Source: Zygnema cylindricum (Eukaryota; Streptophyta; Zygnematophyceae; Zygnematales; Zygnemataceae). Taken from it: 62,000 nucleotides of DNA. The stretch is taken from contig JBBHKE010000047.1 of NCBI GenBank assembly GCA_037447655.1, positions 1 through 62,000 of the forward strand, read 5' to 3'. Shown in pieces: positions 1-10,534 of the stretch. The position numbers and the translations under genes are program-made. Under the pieces are notes generated by a model. It searched no databases, was not told the DNA's origin, and was given only the letters and a program-made list of their open reading frames with translations. Every line of letters begins with the position of its first letter. Position 1 is the first letter of the stretch.

Positions 1-975
1 TATCGGGTCGAAGGACACGGTCGCATGAGCAAACGAAAGAGTCGAGTAAAGGTTGATGAGGGAGGCCAATCCTGAACTTGAGGGCAGTGGTAAATTGAAA
101 AGACGTGGAACGTAGATGGAGAGAATAAGTGATGCCAACAACCAGGCTCCGAAACAACGGTCTTTCAAAAGAGAGATGGGGCACGTGAAATATCAGAGGT
201 AAGCGCCCTGAGAAGCTAGGATTGAGTGGCGGCAAAAATGTTGTCATAAATTAATTCTTGTTACCCACCACTCTAATTCTAAGAAGCGTTTATTTTACAC
301 AAAATCATAAAGTACTATTTACAACACTATTTAAGCAACCTACAATCAATCCCATTAAAAAACATTATTTAGTGTAGATTATCGTAATATAGTATTGACG
401 GTGATAATTCACGAACTCTATTAGCGATGGGTGGTCCGTTGTATCGCGTGAACAAAAAAAAAGCAATCGAAATTATTATTGTGATTTTTGTGTCATACTT
501 CTATGTTCTTATAAGAGAAAGATGTTTGAATCATTAAGTTTGAGTCACGTCCAAAAACATTATGGCCTTTTTTGTCCCTTTTCTACTTTTATTACGATTT
601 ATTCCAAACCAATTCTTTAAGTTCTTCAATGGATTTTGCCGCCCAAATTTCAGATAGAGTATTTGACCATTCGAATGTGTAAGTATCCGGGAGGAACAAT
701 TCTCAGTATAGAAGTAGCATAACTTTCAACAAAAGTGAAGAGAAATGGAAAGAAAGCAAGAATGGAAATGAAGGAAGAAAAAGGACGGTAAAAAAGAGAA
801 AAATGCTAATTGAACCACCTAGGTGACTTTCAAAATTGTGTCCTTGAAAGTACGACAGGAAAGTACAATTGGCAACAACGCCACTTTAATTATACAGTAC
901 AAGTCGCCCAAGTAAAAAGACGTGGACAAAATTTTAGTCAGTTTACAGAGCGTACCGAGACTTTGGCGTTAACCA
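1..975. repeat. Dispersed repeat, copy A (paralogue of about 11870-12865)
   Basis: The sequence aligns by eye, with many substitutions, to about 11870-12865; shared anchors include GAAGCGTT near 285 and 12193, and a stretch ending in CATACTT near 500 and 12400. The first 240 bases read on the minus strand resemble the region after the reverse transcriptase domain of the non-LTR family at 17-22 kb, with a RIGLPHQPLLDS-like motif and a Cys pair. They run off the left edge of the window. No intact reading frame is present. Confidence 0.6.
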
Positions 976-1180
976 TTACTTTCTAAAACCTTTGGATTCA
1001 TGGTGGTCGTCAATGACGCGCAATTTTGGTAAACGATGATAGATTATCCGTTCGCTCCAAGGAACAATTGTCGAATTTTTTAGTGTGTGCGCGACACCCA
1101 AACTGCGACGTTCCTTTTAGCTGAACGTTGTTGCCATCCCTTTGAAGCCCAGACCAGATTAACAACGGTTTTACAACCAC

Positions 1181-1268
1181 AGTGACATCGACTGAAAAAC
1201 AAGAAGGTAGCACGGGAAGGCTTTAGTGACATCGACGAAAAAAGAAGAAGGTAGCATGGGAAGGCCTT
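1181..1268. repeat. Tandem duplication, period 44 bp, two units
   Basis: Two imperfect copies begin AGTGACATCGAC at 1181 and 1225, and both end in GAAGGTAGCAYGGGAAGG. This is a simple local duplication with no coding potential. Confidence 0.8.
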
Positions 1269-1319
1269 CTTACGTTGTTTTAAGTAAGGCACATGTGAGA
1301 AACTTTAGTGTAAAAATTG

Positions 1320-2825
1320 CAATGGTAGAAGCCATCGAGGTATTAAGGGGGTAAAAAAAAAGTAAAATGAGACTACAAACGACAAAAAAGGGACTAAGGC
1401 AAAGAAAACAAATGAAGAAGTCTAATCTAGTTAAAATGAACAGCCAAGACCCAACAAACTTACAAAAAGTGACTTCACTTAAAGGGAAAACCTACACTAT
1501 ATGAAGCCCCACAACCCTAACAAACTAAAGTCCACAACACCGAAGATCATGGATGTGAACTGGAGGCCTCACCTATCATCGCCCACCATGTTTCGTCGTA
1601 GAAGGGTCGCAATTCGCTCGTTGAAGGGCAACCGTACACGTTGACGATGAAAAGCAATGAAAAGGCTCGGGGGAGGTCTCCTTGGACCTTTGGACTCAAA
1701 TGTGTTTTCTTAACACAATTGAGGAGAAAATCATCAAAAGACTTGTCCAAAGAGCCAAACATTTATGTAGCAAATATGACAAACTGATCCGCCGGTTCTC
1801 GGTGAGCGTAATCTCTTTCATTGGAAGCGGCTTAGGAAAAACAAGTCAACCCAAGGACTTCGAAGACCATTAGATTGGGAGCTAGGAGGGGGTATGTGGA
1901 AAACTTCTCGTTTTCTTTTGTACCATGCTTCGGCTCCAATAAAACAATTGTATCGCGAACCAAATCATAAGCAAAAATACGCCCCCCCCCCTTTTGTGAG
2001 GAACAAAGTAAATCAATCTCGTATGAGGCAATAGGTTGGTTACAAACACAACTGGGGCGCCACAGAAGTGAAGGGTGAGGCAAACCCAAATGAAGGTATA
2101 TAACATATGTGAATTGGCCAAACGTTAAATGAAGTGTTGGAAAAATTGGTACAACTTACAGCCACACCCCTGCCGTATACCAAAAACACAAACGAAAACG
2201 AGCACGCGCTTTAGCAAAGGGTAGAGCGTTTAAGAGATTTATAAAATCATCGACTGCCAATTAGTCGAATATATGCTGGTGCTTGTGAAGGTTTCGAGCA
2301 TCATGTAGCATAACTGCACGAGCAAAAAGAATAACTCATGAAAAGGAATTAGGTTTCCTCCACTTTAGGGGCGACTTGGGCCAAAACGGGGACATTATCC
2401 ACGGTAATACGAGACGTGATGGCGGGCAAATGAGCCCTCCGACCGATTAAAAATCCCTTGTCCAACGTAGTGGTGGAGCACACGAAAAACATTTGTCGTC
2501 GAAGTCATAAGAGAAGAAAAGAATGGATCCTTTGGTGGTAATGTCAAGGTAAGATAAAAAAGGACGTTGAGCAAACGAACGAGTGAGGATTGCATTTGCA
2601 AATTGGGAGTTGGAGAGCTTAGGTAGGTCATCACAGTGCGAGATGTCCTCCAACAAAGCATCTATAACAGCTTGGTTCACAAAGGAGGGGTCACCGATAG
2701 GAAAGCCTAAAGCTTCAATACCCTCCGCTTGGGACGCAATCAAAAAATGCATAAGGACGAGGAAGTTGATAGGTAAACCTTGTGGCCACCAAACCACACA
2801 TTTAGCGTGAAGGTCCATAAGACTA
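1320..2825 (-). pseudogene. Degraded non-LTR retrotransposon, 3' half
   Basis: Read on the minus strand, this matches the region downstream of the reverse transcriptase in the element at 17-22 kb. Matching motifs are DPSFVNQAVIDALLEDISHC (2640-2720), DLPKLSNSQFANAILT (2580-2640), a Cys/GG/HDLVRD-like block (1940-2050) and KSFDDFLLNC (1710-1750). The frames are broken by many stops and indels, so it is dead. It lacks the reverse transcriptase core and looks 5'-truncated near 2825. It holds the empty target site (AAATG, 2428-2432) for the solo LTR inserted in the other copy at 18356-19664. Confidence 0.8.
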
Positions 2826-4232
2826 AAATTGAGGTTGTTTAAATAATTTTGTACTTCACCGTACCATGTTGTACTTGTTTTTTATTTATTTTTAAAAAGC
2901 AACATTATAGAAGATCCGATATTATTCTACTCGAGTCCGAGCTAAAACATTGACTATTCGGTTATGTTTAGGTCTTCAATGGCGACGCAATCTTTCCACC
3001 CCGTCTTTGTAATGGGTACCCACCTCGGGGAGTTGAGCAACCCCATCACAAATTATGTAAAATAGCTACACGTGTATGTTATAGACACGTGTGACGATGG
3101 TTTATCCAAATGTTTTCACATGTCGCAAAGGCCACGTGCTTTTTAACTAAGGTGGAATACACCAAAATCGAACAAAAGTTTTTGTCGGAACACATGAAGT
3201 CACGCTCTTTTTGTCTTTCCTTCCACTTCGTGATTTCGCGGGCTTCTAGTTTTCGTTTCGAAAAGACAAGGCTGGAAAAGCAGGCGTTAAAGGCGATAGA
3301 ATGTCTGCGAAGAAAAAGGTTTCAGAGGTACAATGACATAGTACGCAAATTTTGTACGCATGTTGCGTACAGCGATTTAAAAAGAGAGTACGTATTTCAC
3401 GTTAAAATTGGTCGGTATATAAAATCTTTAACGATTTTCAATATCTCAAAAGATAACATGCAATGATACCAATAATGCATGTTACTAATAACATAAGGAC
3501 GTGTAAACTTTACAAACATTATTACATAGCACCAAGTACTCAATTCTACAGATAACAACGATTGACAAAGGAACACTTTGAAAAGTACACCGTAAAATCT
3601 GCGCTAAAATCCAAAGTACACCTTGAATCGTTATTAGGGTATAGAAATTATTAGTGTAAAGAAAAAATTAGCATCATTCATTCTAATTTAGTGCCAGGAG
3701 ACGTGGCAGATTATGGTACACTTTCTTAAATAGTGTAATTTATTATATTTAAGGTATCAATGCCAAAATTTTGGGGTGCCGATATAGCGTACATAAGGCT
3801 AATAACGATTCACGGTGTAACATTCAAAAGTTTTGGTTACATGGGCACACACCCTTACCTTGTCAGAACGCACATTCCTTTGCAACGTGTGAAAATTCCT
3901 GTGGTAGTCCATCGTCCCACGAATGTACATCATCCACGTGTAACGATTCTACACGTTATCCCCGAGGTGGGCTGTCTATTAAAGAATCGAACGTAATCGA
4001 ACGGTCGATGTTCTCGCTCAAACTAGAGGAGAATAATATCAAATCTTTTGCAATATTCATCGCAATTTTTGCAATAAAGACTTTTCCTTCAAATCTTTTG
4101 TAATATTTTTTAATGCTGTTTGAAAAAAAACAGCTAAACTCAGTACGGCACGGTACGATAAAGTACAAAATTCCGTAAGCATCCTCAATTTCGTCTGACG
4201 GAGCTTCAAGAAGTCGAGCCCATTGTGTAGAG
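2826..4232. other. Intergenic DNA with MITE remnants
   Basis: No gene is seen. A segment near 3110-3160 resembles the internal part of the foldback elements (compare 31515-31560 and 51060-51090). An isolated right end of a TA-flanked mariner-like MITE ends at 3817 (GATTCACGGTG followed by TA). The open frame at 3110-3466 overlaps the element-like sequence and resembles no protein I know. Confidence 0.5.
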
Positions 4233-4523
4233 ATGCGACAAAAAGTGCAGTACTATAAAGTACTATACGGAACTGTACGAAACTGCTCGTCCTTTACCAA
4301 TCGACGTTCTTTCTCTTCACAAAGCCGCGGCTCTCGTGCTGCTGCCGCCCAGGCTAGATTCTGCAATCATTGCAGAATATATGACGGCGAAACATTGGCC
4401 GGCGAAAACTTTGACGGCGACGATCTCGAGTCCTCCAGTGTGCAAGAGCCTCTGCAGTCTTTTTGTCGTTTTCTGACACCCATGGCTCCTGCAGATACTA
4501 TTCCCGCGGATCAGAGAAGATAG
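4233..4523 (+). other. GC-rich island upstream of the 4873 gene candidate
   Basis: From about 4310 to 4510 the base composition becomes markedly GC-rich compared with both flanks. The stretch is open from 4233 to 4523, and its peptide is rich in Ala, Ser and Arg with no recognisable domain. The position some 350 bases ahead of the next long reading frame fits a 5' leader or promoter island better than a separate gene, but a short upstream exon cannot be excluded. Confidence 0.3.
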
Positions 4524-4808
4524 ATCAATGGTTTCTGTTTCTGAAAAAAATACTTCTGCTACAATTTACTTTGTGAAGTATGTTAGGGTTTTAATTTAAT
4601 ACATATATATAAATGCATTTTTATTTTTTTTTACGGGTTTTTCAGAGGCTCAAAAATTATGGATCGGAATTTGTCGTTTCTGACACCATCTTTGGTGTGA
4701 GAATTTTCTTTTGACTTTGTTTTAGGGTTTTGTACCTGAATGCTGAACCCTTTCTAGGGTTTTTCCGACTCTTTTTCTTCCATTTTTTCGTAAAGAAACC
4801 ACGTTTAC

Positions 4809-4810
<2 letters not shown>

Positions 4811-4839
<29 letters not shown>
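4811..4839. repeat. Poly(T) tract, 29 T
   Basis: An uninterrupted T run lies 34 bases before the ATG at 4873. It may be the polypyrimidine tract of an intron in a leader, or the poly(A) remnant of a minus-strand retroelement. Confidence 0.9.
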
Positions 4840-4845
<6 letters not shown>

Positions 4846-4872
4846 GGGTTTCACTTATCTTCTTTTTAAACG

Positions 4873-5991
4873 ATGTCTCAAATAGAAAAAAAGTCTCCTG
4901 CAACTCTCTTCGAATATTTAAAAAATATGAAGTTTTGTTGTCTTCTGGAGTCCAACTATCCTGATTGGTTCCACTCTCCCCCTCCCCCTTCGCCTCCCTC
5001 TCCTCCTACCTCTCTTCGCTCCCTCCCCCCTCTCTCTCCCTCCCTTCTCCACCCTCCATCGGAGGAAAATAGTGTGGTGAATGGGAGATCTTATCATCCT
5101 CCCACGTGGCAAAGGCACAGGGCCAGGGTGTCAGGAAAGAAGAATGGCGCCAAAAATAGTACAAATAATAAGGAAGAAGACAAAAACGGGGAAGGAGAAG
5201 GAGAGGATTCGGAGGAAGGACTGCGAGTGACTCGACGAGTCAACAGTTTGGATTGGCTTCTTCATTTACAAGAGATAGGGGAGTTAAATGAAGTGGAGGG
5301 AGAGGAGAGGGAGAGGGAGAGGGAGCGAGGAAAAGGAGAGGGAGGTGAGGGTGTAGGAGAGAAGGGAGATGGAGGACAAGGAAGAGCAGCGAGAGGAGAG
5401 GAGGGAAAGGAGGGAGAGGGAAGAAAGAAAGGAGAGGGAGGAAAGAAAGGAGAGGGAGGAAAGAAAGGAGAGGAGGGAAAGAAAGGAGAGGGAGGAAAGA
5501 AAGGAGAGGGAGGAAAGAAAGGAGAGGGAGGAAAGAAAGGAGAGGGAGGAATGGAAGGAGAGGGAGGAAAGGAATTGTTCATAAAAAGTTTAAGCAGGAG
5601 AGAGATGGTTGCTTTGAATGCTGTAAAAGCGGCAGAAGAGAGGGAAGAGAGAGAGAACAGTATTGATTCTAAATCGGAGGAGGAGAGAGCGAGGAGTGCA
5701 CAAATTGCCGCTGAGGTCCGAAGGAGAGCCGTTTTGGAGACGCTGAGGGAAGGGGGGGAGGGGGAGAGGAGGGGAGAGGGAAAAGAGAAGGGTGTAGGAG
5801 GGGGAGGTTCTCGGTTGAAAAGCTGGAGAGATAGAGAAAGAGGAGAGATAGAGAGGAGGAATAGTGAGGTGCACAATATGGAGAGTACGGATAGAGTGAA
5901 GATGATGAATGCAATGAGGGCGGAGGAGGACAGGAGGGAGAGGGGGAGGAGTGTGAGTCTGGCGAGCCGGACAGCGGTCGATTCTTTGTGA
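4873..5991 (+). CDS. Hypothetical low-complexity protein, 372 aa
   Basis: This is the longest uninterrupted plus-strand frame of the left third, from ATG at 4873 to TGA at 5989-5991. I do not recognise the protein. The N-terminal 35 residues (MSQIEKKSPATLFEYLK...) have normal complexity. A Pro/Ser stretch follows (about 36-62), then a Lys/Asn/Glu region, a short ordinary stretch ending VNSLDWLLHLQEIGEL, and a Glu/Gly/Lys repeat of the hexapeptide GEGGKK (about residues 179-237). After this comes a charged, probably helical segment rich in Arg/Glu with heptad-like spacing. The purine bias of the DNA also leaves other frames open here, so openness alone is weak evidence. The normal-complexity N-terminus and the helical C-terminal part favour a real exon. 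Introns, a different start or further 3' exons are possible. No function is proposed. Confidence 0.4.
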   Translation: MSQIEKKSPATLFEYLKNMKFCCLLESNYPDWFHSPPPPSPPSPPTSLRSLPPLSPSLLHPPSEENSVVNGRSYHPPTWQRHRARVSGKKNGAKNSTNNKEEDKNGEGEGEDSEEGLRVTRRVNSLDWLLHLQEIGELNEVEGEERERERERGKGEGGEGVGEKGDGGQGRAARGEEGKEGEGRKKGEGGKKGEGGKKGEEGKKGEGGKKGEGGKKGEGGKKGEGGMEGEGGKELFIKSLSRREMVALNAVKAAEEREERENSIDSKSEEERARSAQIAAEVRRRAVLETLREGGEGERRGEGKEKGVGGGGSRLKSWRDRERGEIERRNSEVHNMESTDRVKMMNAMRAEEDRRERGRSVSLASRTAVDSL

Positions 5992-6170
5992 AGGGCGGGA
6001 GAGTGAGGGAGGAAGAGAGGGAGAGTGACAGCGTAGGCTGGGAGGGAAGAGTGGTGATAGAGGAGGGAGGACAGAAGAGATGAGGGAGGAAAGGGCATTA
6101 GAGAGGGGGAATGGTACGTGGACAGTGACAAAGGGAGGAGAGAGAGGGAGAGAGAGGAAGGAAGTACCTC
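5140..6170. repeat. Kilobase polypurine tract with 18-bp tandem repeat
   Basis: The plus strand is overwhelmingly A/G across about 1 kb. At about 5410-5570 it contains roughly nine copies of an 18-bp unit (GGAGAGGGAGGAAAGAAA type) encoding GEGGKK. The bias leaves a long Pro/Ser/Leu frame open on the opposite strand (5262-6131), which is a compositional artefact. Confidence 0.85.
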
Positions 6171-6389
6171 TGCATTTGTTTTAGGATTCCACGAGAATAT
6201 TTATCCACTATTGTAAAGCTCGTTGTCTTTTAAAGAGACGCTGCGATAAAGAAAGAGGGTTTTGAGTGGCGGTGCATTATTGTGCCGTTGGTTATCCGCT
6301 TCATTCAACGGTAAGCAGTTCCTTTTGGTTTCAGTTCTGCCCGGAAAATGGGAGAGTGACGTGACTGGTGATGGATGAGTTTGGAATTC

Positions 6390-6905
6390 CACTTCTACCG
6401 TCCTCCCTGGTCACTTTTCTTCCCTTCCCCGCCTTCCCCCCTCCTTTTTTCGGGTTTTTGTATTTATGTATTATGGGTTTATTGCCCATTTTTAGCCCTC
6501 CCCTTTATTATTGCGTTGTTTTACCCCTTTTTTTATTGGGTTTTTTGACCCCCCCTTCCCCCCTCTCCTCTTTGTTCGATTGCCTCTTTTTTTTTTTTTT
6601 TTGGTTCTGTATGTTATTATTGGAGAAAATAAAATTGCTTTTTTTATTTTTTGTCTTGTTTTGTTCTGTTTTTTGGGTTTTGGTTTTTTTGTTCGATGTT
6701 TTCCAATTTTTCTCTCCCCTCCCCTCCTCTCCTTTCCTCTCTTCTCCTCTGTCCCCTCTTTCCTTCCTCCCCCGGCCCCCCTCTCTTTCTTTTTCAATGA
6801 CATTGTTTTTCCTTCTGTTCTTTCTTGTCTTAAAATCACCCTCCCACTCCCCCTCTTCCTCTCCTTTCTTTCTTCCCCCCCCCCCCCCCCCCCCCTTCTT
6901 TTTTT
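6390..6905. repeat. Polypyrimidine tract with C21 run
   Basis: About 500 bases on the plus strand are nearly all C/T, including an uninterrupted run of 21 C at 6875-6895. The tract ends in TTCCTTGCAG at 6913, so its end could serve as a 3' splice site for a candidate exon at 6914-7016 (open in one frame, with AG before it and GT after). Both strands stay open only because of base composition. Confidence 0.7.
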
Positions 6906-7526
6906 CCTTGCAGGTGAGCACCTTCTCTTTTTTCGGTCAGGGAAATATTTTCGACGCTGCCCGGACAAATCTCCGTTTGAGACGACACTTTCACGCGATG
7001 TCGCCAGCTCACTCAGGTTTGTCTTATCCTTATTTTGTCACGTCCTGGTGACTTATCCTTTTATTGTCCCATTCATTCTATCTCTTCCTTATTTCGTCCC
7101 ATTTTTTGTCGTATCCTTTCTTTGTCCCATTCTTCCAATATCATTTTTTGTTGTTTCTTTATTTCGTCCTATTCCTTTATCTTACCCTTATTTTATGTTA
7201 TTATTTTTTTGTCCTTTGTTTTGTTTTTTATGCTTTGTCTTATTGTGGTTACGTGTGCTCTTGTATGCAGTTCGTCTTTTCCATACATTGTCTTTTCTTT
7301 GCTTTGTTTTTTCCTGTTTTTGTCTTTTGTAAGGTGGAATTAGGTGGTACAGTTTAACGCTTAAATCCAAAAAACATTGTCAACTATTATATTTATTAGT
7401 ATAATTATTCTTATTGTTATAATGTTTTCTTTTATTTCATGTCGTTGTTTCGTTTTTGCTTTCATCCTATTTACTTTAAGACCTAAAATCTTGATATTGA
7501 CCGTTTTTATTTCCCTTTCTTTTCCC

Positions 7527-7561
<35 letters not shown>

Positions 7562-7599
7562 TGTTTCCCGATTCATTTTTTTTTCCCGATGAATTTTAG

Positions 7600-8630
7600 A
7601 GCCCTAAGGAACAACTTACGGTGAAAGTTTTTGACAAAACTGGGAAGAATATTTTTTATGAAAATGTTGACGAAAATTTTGACGAAAATTTTGACCAAAT
7701 TTTGACGAAAGAAACGAATCTCCAAATTGGAAAAAACAACAAACAATTTGAAATGGAAAATGTTGCTGTTCGTAATGGGAAACTGTTAGAAACGGGAAAA
7801 TGGACAGAAAATGCCAAAACATGGACGTTTCTAGGAAATTTCGAATCAAAGAAGTGTTTTTTGAAAACGGTTTGGAGGACAAAAATTAAAACAATTGTGG
7901 AGGAACAAAAGTATTCACTTCTATAATGACAAAAAAAATGACAAATATGAATATATTGAGAAAGAGTAAAGAAGGGCAGATTGAAGGTGATTATATTCTT
8001 GAAAATGAAAGATTTATGGGTCTTCCGGAGGTTTTTGAGGACGAAGATAATGTGTTAAACCTAAAACCATTGAAGGGAAAGTTTCAAAAAAAGGCTTTTT
8101 GGAGGATCAAGATAGTCATTAATAGAAAATAGTAGTGGTTTTGGGGTTTATGGGGTGTATCAAAATTTTCAGCCCACAACATCGGACAAAAGTGTGAGGA
8201 TTCCGTTGATGAAATTTTTGACGATTTGAATCGAAATCTTTCAATAGGAGTTACAAAAGTAGAGGAATTAATCGAGGCTAGCGTAAAAGAATAGTATTAA
8301 CTTGAGGGGGGATTTTTTTTGAAATAAATAGAGAAAATGAAAAGTCTGATTCGGAAAATGTCGAAATCGACAGCTCGGATTAGAAAGTGGGGTTTGTAAA
8401 TAGTCTAGAAGGAGAGGATCGAACCGATAAACAGTGGATTTAATGGGAAGGAAATATTTAGAAATTATAACTTTTCTCGATGTAATGTGGTTGGAGATAA
8501 CAAGAGCAGTGAAAATAACAAGAGTATGGAAAATAGGGTTTCTGAAGAGAGTTGTGGGTTACGAGAATGGGGTTCCGAAGGCCCAAGGATTTTCTATGAT
8601 GTTTTTGTCGCATTTTTAGTAATTTTTTAT
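7600..8630 (+). pseudogene. Decayed K/N/E-rich coding stretch, unrecognised
   Basis: Coding-like text runs through several frames. 7600-7926 follows a plausible acceptor (GAATTTTAG) and reads SPKEQLTVKVFDKTGK onward. 7926-8132 (different frame) includes EGQIEGDYILENERF. About 8140-8294 (third frame) includes QKCEDSVDEIFDDLNRN and ends at TAG. 8329-8424 reads NEKSDSENVEIDSSD before a stop. Each piece is hydrophilic and compositionally similar, and changes of frame coincide with stops. This suggests one ancestral Lys/Asn/Glu-rich exon broken by frameshifts. A multi-exon gene with very short introns is the alternative. The first two segments share a loosely similar motif (GxFxxKxxF..WRxKI), hinting at an internal repeat. 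No family is recognised. Confidence 0.35.
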
Positions 8631-8699
8631 CATGTTTCAGTATTTTTTATCTTTGTATTTTTTTTTTACTTAGTTCAGATTTCCCCCATCGCACCGCAT

Positions 8700-9185
8700 T
8701 AGAGTTTAAAGTGCCTGGAAAGTGGAAAAAAGGAAAAAAATAATGAACAATAAAAGAAATGAAATAAAAAACCACTGCTAAATACTGTACACCTGATCGC
8801 TAAAAAAAAAAGACTTTATATGGAAAGCACAACGGTAAACATTGAAGCTAATGGGAACAAAAACTTAGAAATAATACTAAGTCGAAACCTAATGAAGGTG
8901 GAAGGAAAAGGGGAAAACAATTTGGAAAAAACTAACAGTTAAAGACGTTGAAAGGAAAAGCACAAAAGCGACAACAAAGTAGAAAAAAATGAAAAGGAAC
9001 ACAAAATTACACCGCTAATCGTTAGGATTTAAAAAAAATAGCTTAAAAGCTAATTTATTGTTAATAGTGCTATTTTTGTGGTTTGTGTCCAAAATGGAAA
9101 TTGTATTAACATTAATTTGGCACTTAACGCCAATTTGTGTATCGACTTTGTAGCGTCTACATTGAGCTGGCATTAATACTAGGGA
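8700..9185. other. AT-rich intergenic stretch, nothing recognised
   Basis: Many A runs are present, and no frame, inverted repeat or transposon end that I can support. Confidence 0.5.
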
Positions 9186-9189
9186 TTGA

Positions 9190-9345
9190 TCATGGCAGTG
9201 ACCATTTTGGTTGCGCACAGTCACTTACGTCACCTTGTCAAAGATTGTACGTTTTAGTACACCTTGGTACAAGCAAAGTACAGTTGAGTTTAAATTTGAC
9301 GGTCAATCACTTGAACAGCTTTGACTTTCAAAATATCGTAACAAC
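9190..9345. mobile_element. Half of a foldback MITE (family of 39439-39765)
   Basis: The sequence TTTTGGTTGCGCACAGTCAC through GACTTTCAAAATAT matches one arm of the near-perfect palindrome at 39439-39765. The second arm is missing. No target duplication is visible. Confidence 0.75.
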
Positions 9346-10048
9346 CGGTTAAAATTTTGCCGCGCTTGCGAACGTCGACCGTCATAATAAAATCAACAGT
9401 TCACAAGGCCGGCGAAGGTTTACGGTAACAAAACTGCGGCAACCACATATAAATAAAAGTGTTGCAAACATTCACTTTCTGACTTTACGGGAGCTCTACT
9501 TTGAGAGCACATGTTGGCTATTAACTTAGCCGCAAAATTGAAATTTAATCGCAAATCGTTACATTGAACTTAGGGTGAAGTTCCATCAGACGTTTCTGTA
9601 ATCGTACGGCCAATTCTACAGACCGGGTCAATTGAGTCGATGCTCCATCACGTAGAGTCTGTAAGCCACGTGTTTTAAATTGACTGGCGCCACGCAAACT
9701 ACGATCCGAGAGTGAATATCTTTCAGATTTTTAGCACCGACAAACTTAACTTCAAATCTTCACTTGCGTACCATGTATCTGCGTACGAAGTAATCATACG
9801 ACATAACTTTTATACTTTTTGCAGACGCCAGTCTGTACGACAGCTCATTTTTTAGGATTTTTGTTTTCGAACATAACGAAAGTCCTTTGAGAAAAATAGT
9901 GTGGCAAACAAAAGTTACCGAAAATAGCGTGACGAGGGAATGTTACGAAATTTGTTTTTATTTTCGGTTGTATTTTGGAAACCGCGTGTCATGTGCAAAT
10001 CTTAAGATTTTTCGTTGGTTTTCCATCATGACACGTAACTTAATCGTC

Positions 10049-10073
10049 AAACCCACCTCTTCGAGGTGGGTTG
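10049..10073. repeat. Internal hairpin, CCCACCTC/GAGGTGGG class
   Basis: ACCCACCTC, a TTC loop and GAGGTGGGT form a tight inverted repeat. The same motif recurs at 10509-10534, 14912-14938 and 32329-32352 in related elements. Confidence 0.85.
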
Positions 10074-10508
10074 ACAGTTACAGAAAAAAAAAATGAAGCG
10101 AACGCCTCGCAGATGAACATCCGACGGCCAGTATTACCTCCCAAACCTTCGGAGAGTATCGACAAGATTCTCTGTAATGTTGTTTTTCGTATAAAAACAA
10201 AAAAGGCGGTACGATTTGGTACGGAGGGTCGCGGATTTCTGTTAACTACGCCAGTTTTCGTCTGATGGAACGTCACCCTATTTTGGCTAAGTCCCGGGAT
10301 CCGTGTACGCCACTTTTCGTCTGATGGACGTTCCATCAGACGAAAAGTGGCGTAGTTAACAGAAATCCGCGACCCTCCGTACCAAATCGTACCGCCTATT
10401 TTGTTTTTATACGAAAAACATTACAGAAATCTGCCGATATCCAAAGGTCGGGAGGTAATACTGGCGCCGGATGTTCATCCGCAGCGTTTCATTTTTTTCT
10501 GTAACTGT

Positions 10509-10534
10509 CAACCCACCTTGAAGAGGTGGGTTTG
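10509..10534. repeat. Internal hairpin, CCCACCTC/GAGGTGGG class
   Basis: This is the second-arm counterpart of the hairpin at 10049. The arms are AACCCACCT and AGGTGGGTT, around a short loop. Confidence 0.8.

Noticed and set aside
3110-3466. 118-residue plus-strand frame
   Set aside because: Part of it resembles MITE interior sequence; no splice context or domain.
5262-6131. Long minus-strand Pro/Ser/Leu reading frame
   Set aside because: It is the complement of the polypurine tract and is open only because purine-rich DNA lacks stops on the opposite strand; it has no ordinary-complexity segment.
6368-7332. Plus-strand Phe/Pro/Leu-rich frames
   Set aside because: They arise from the pyrimidine tract and a T-rich stretch; several frames and the complement are all open, as expected from composition.
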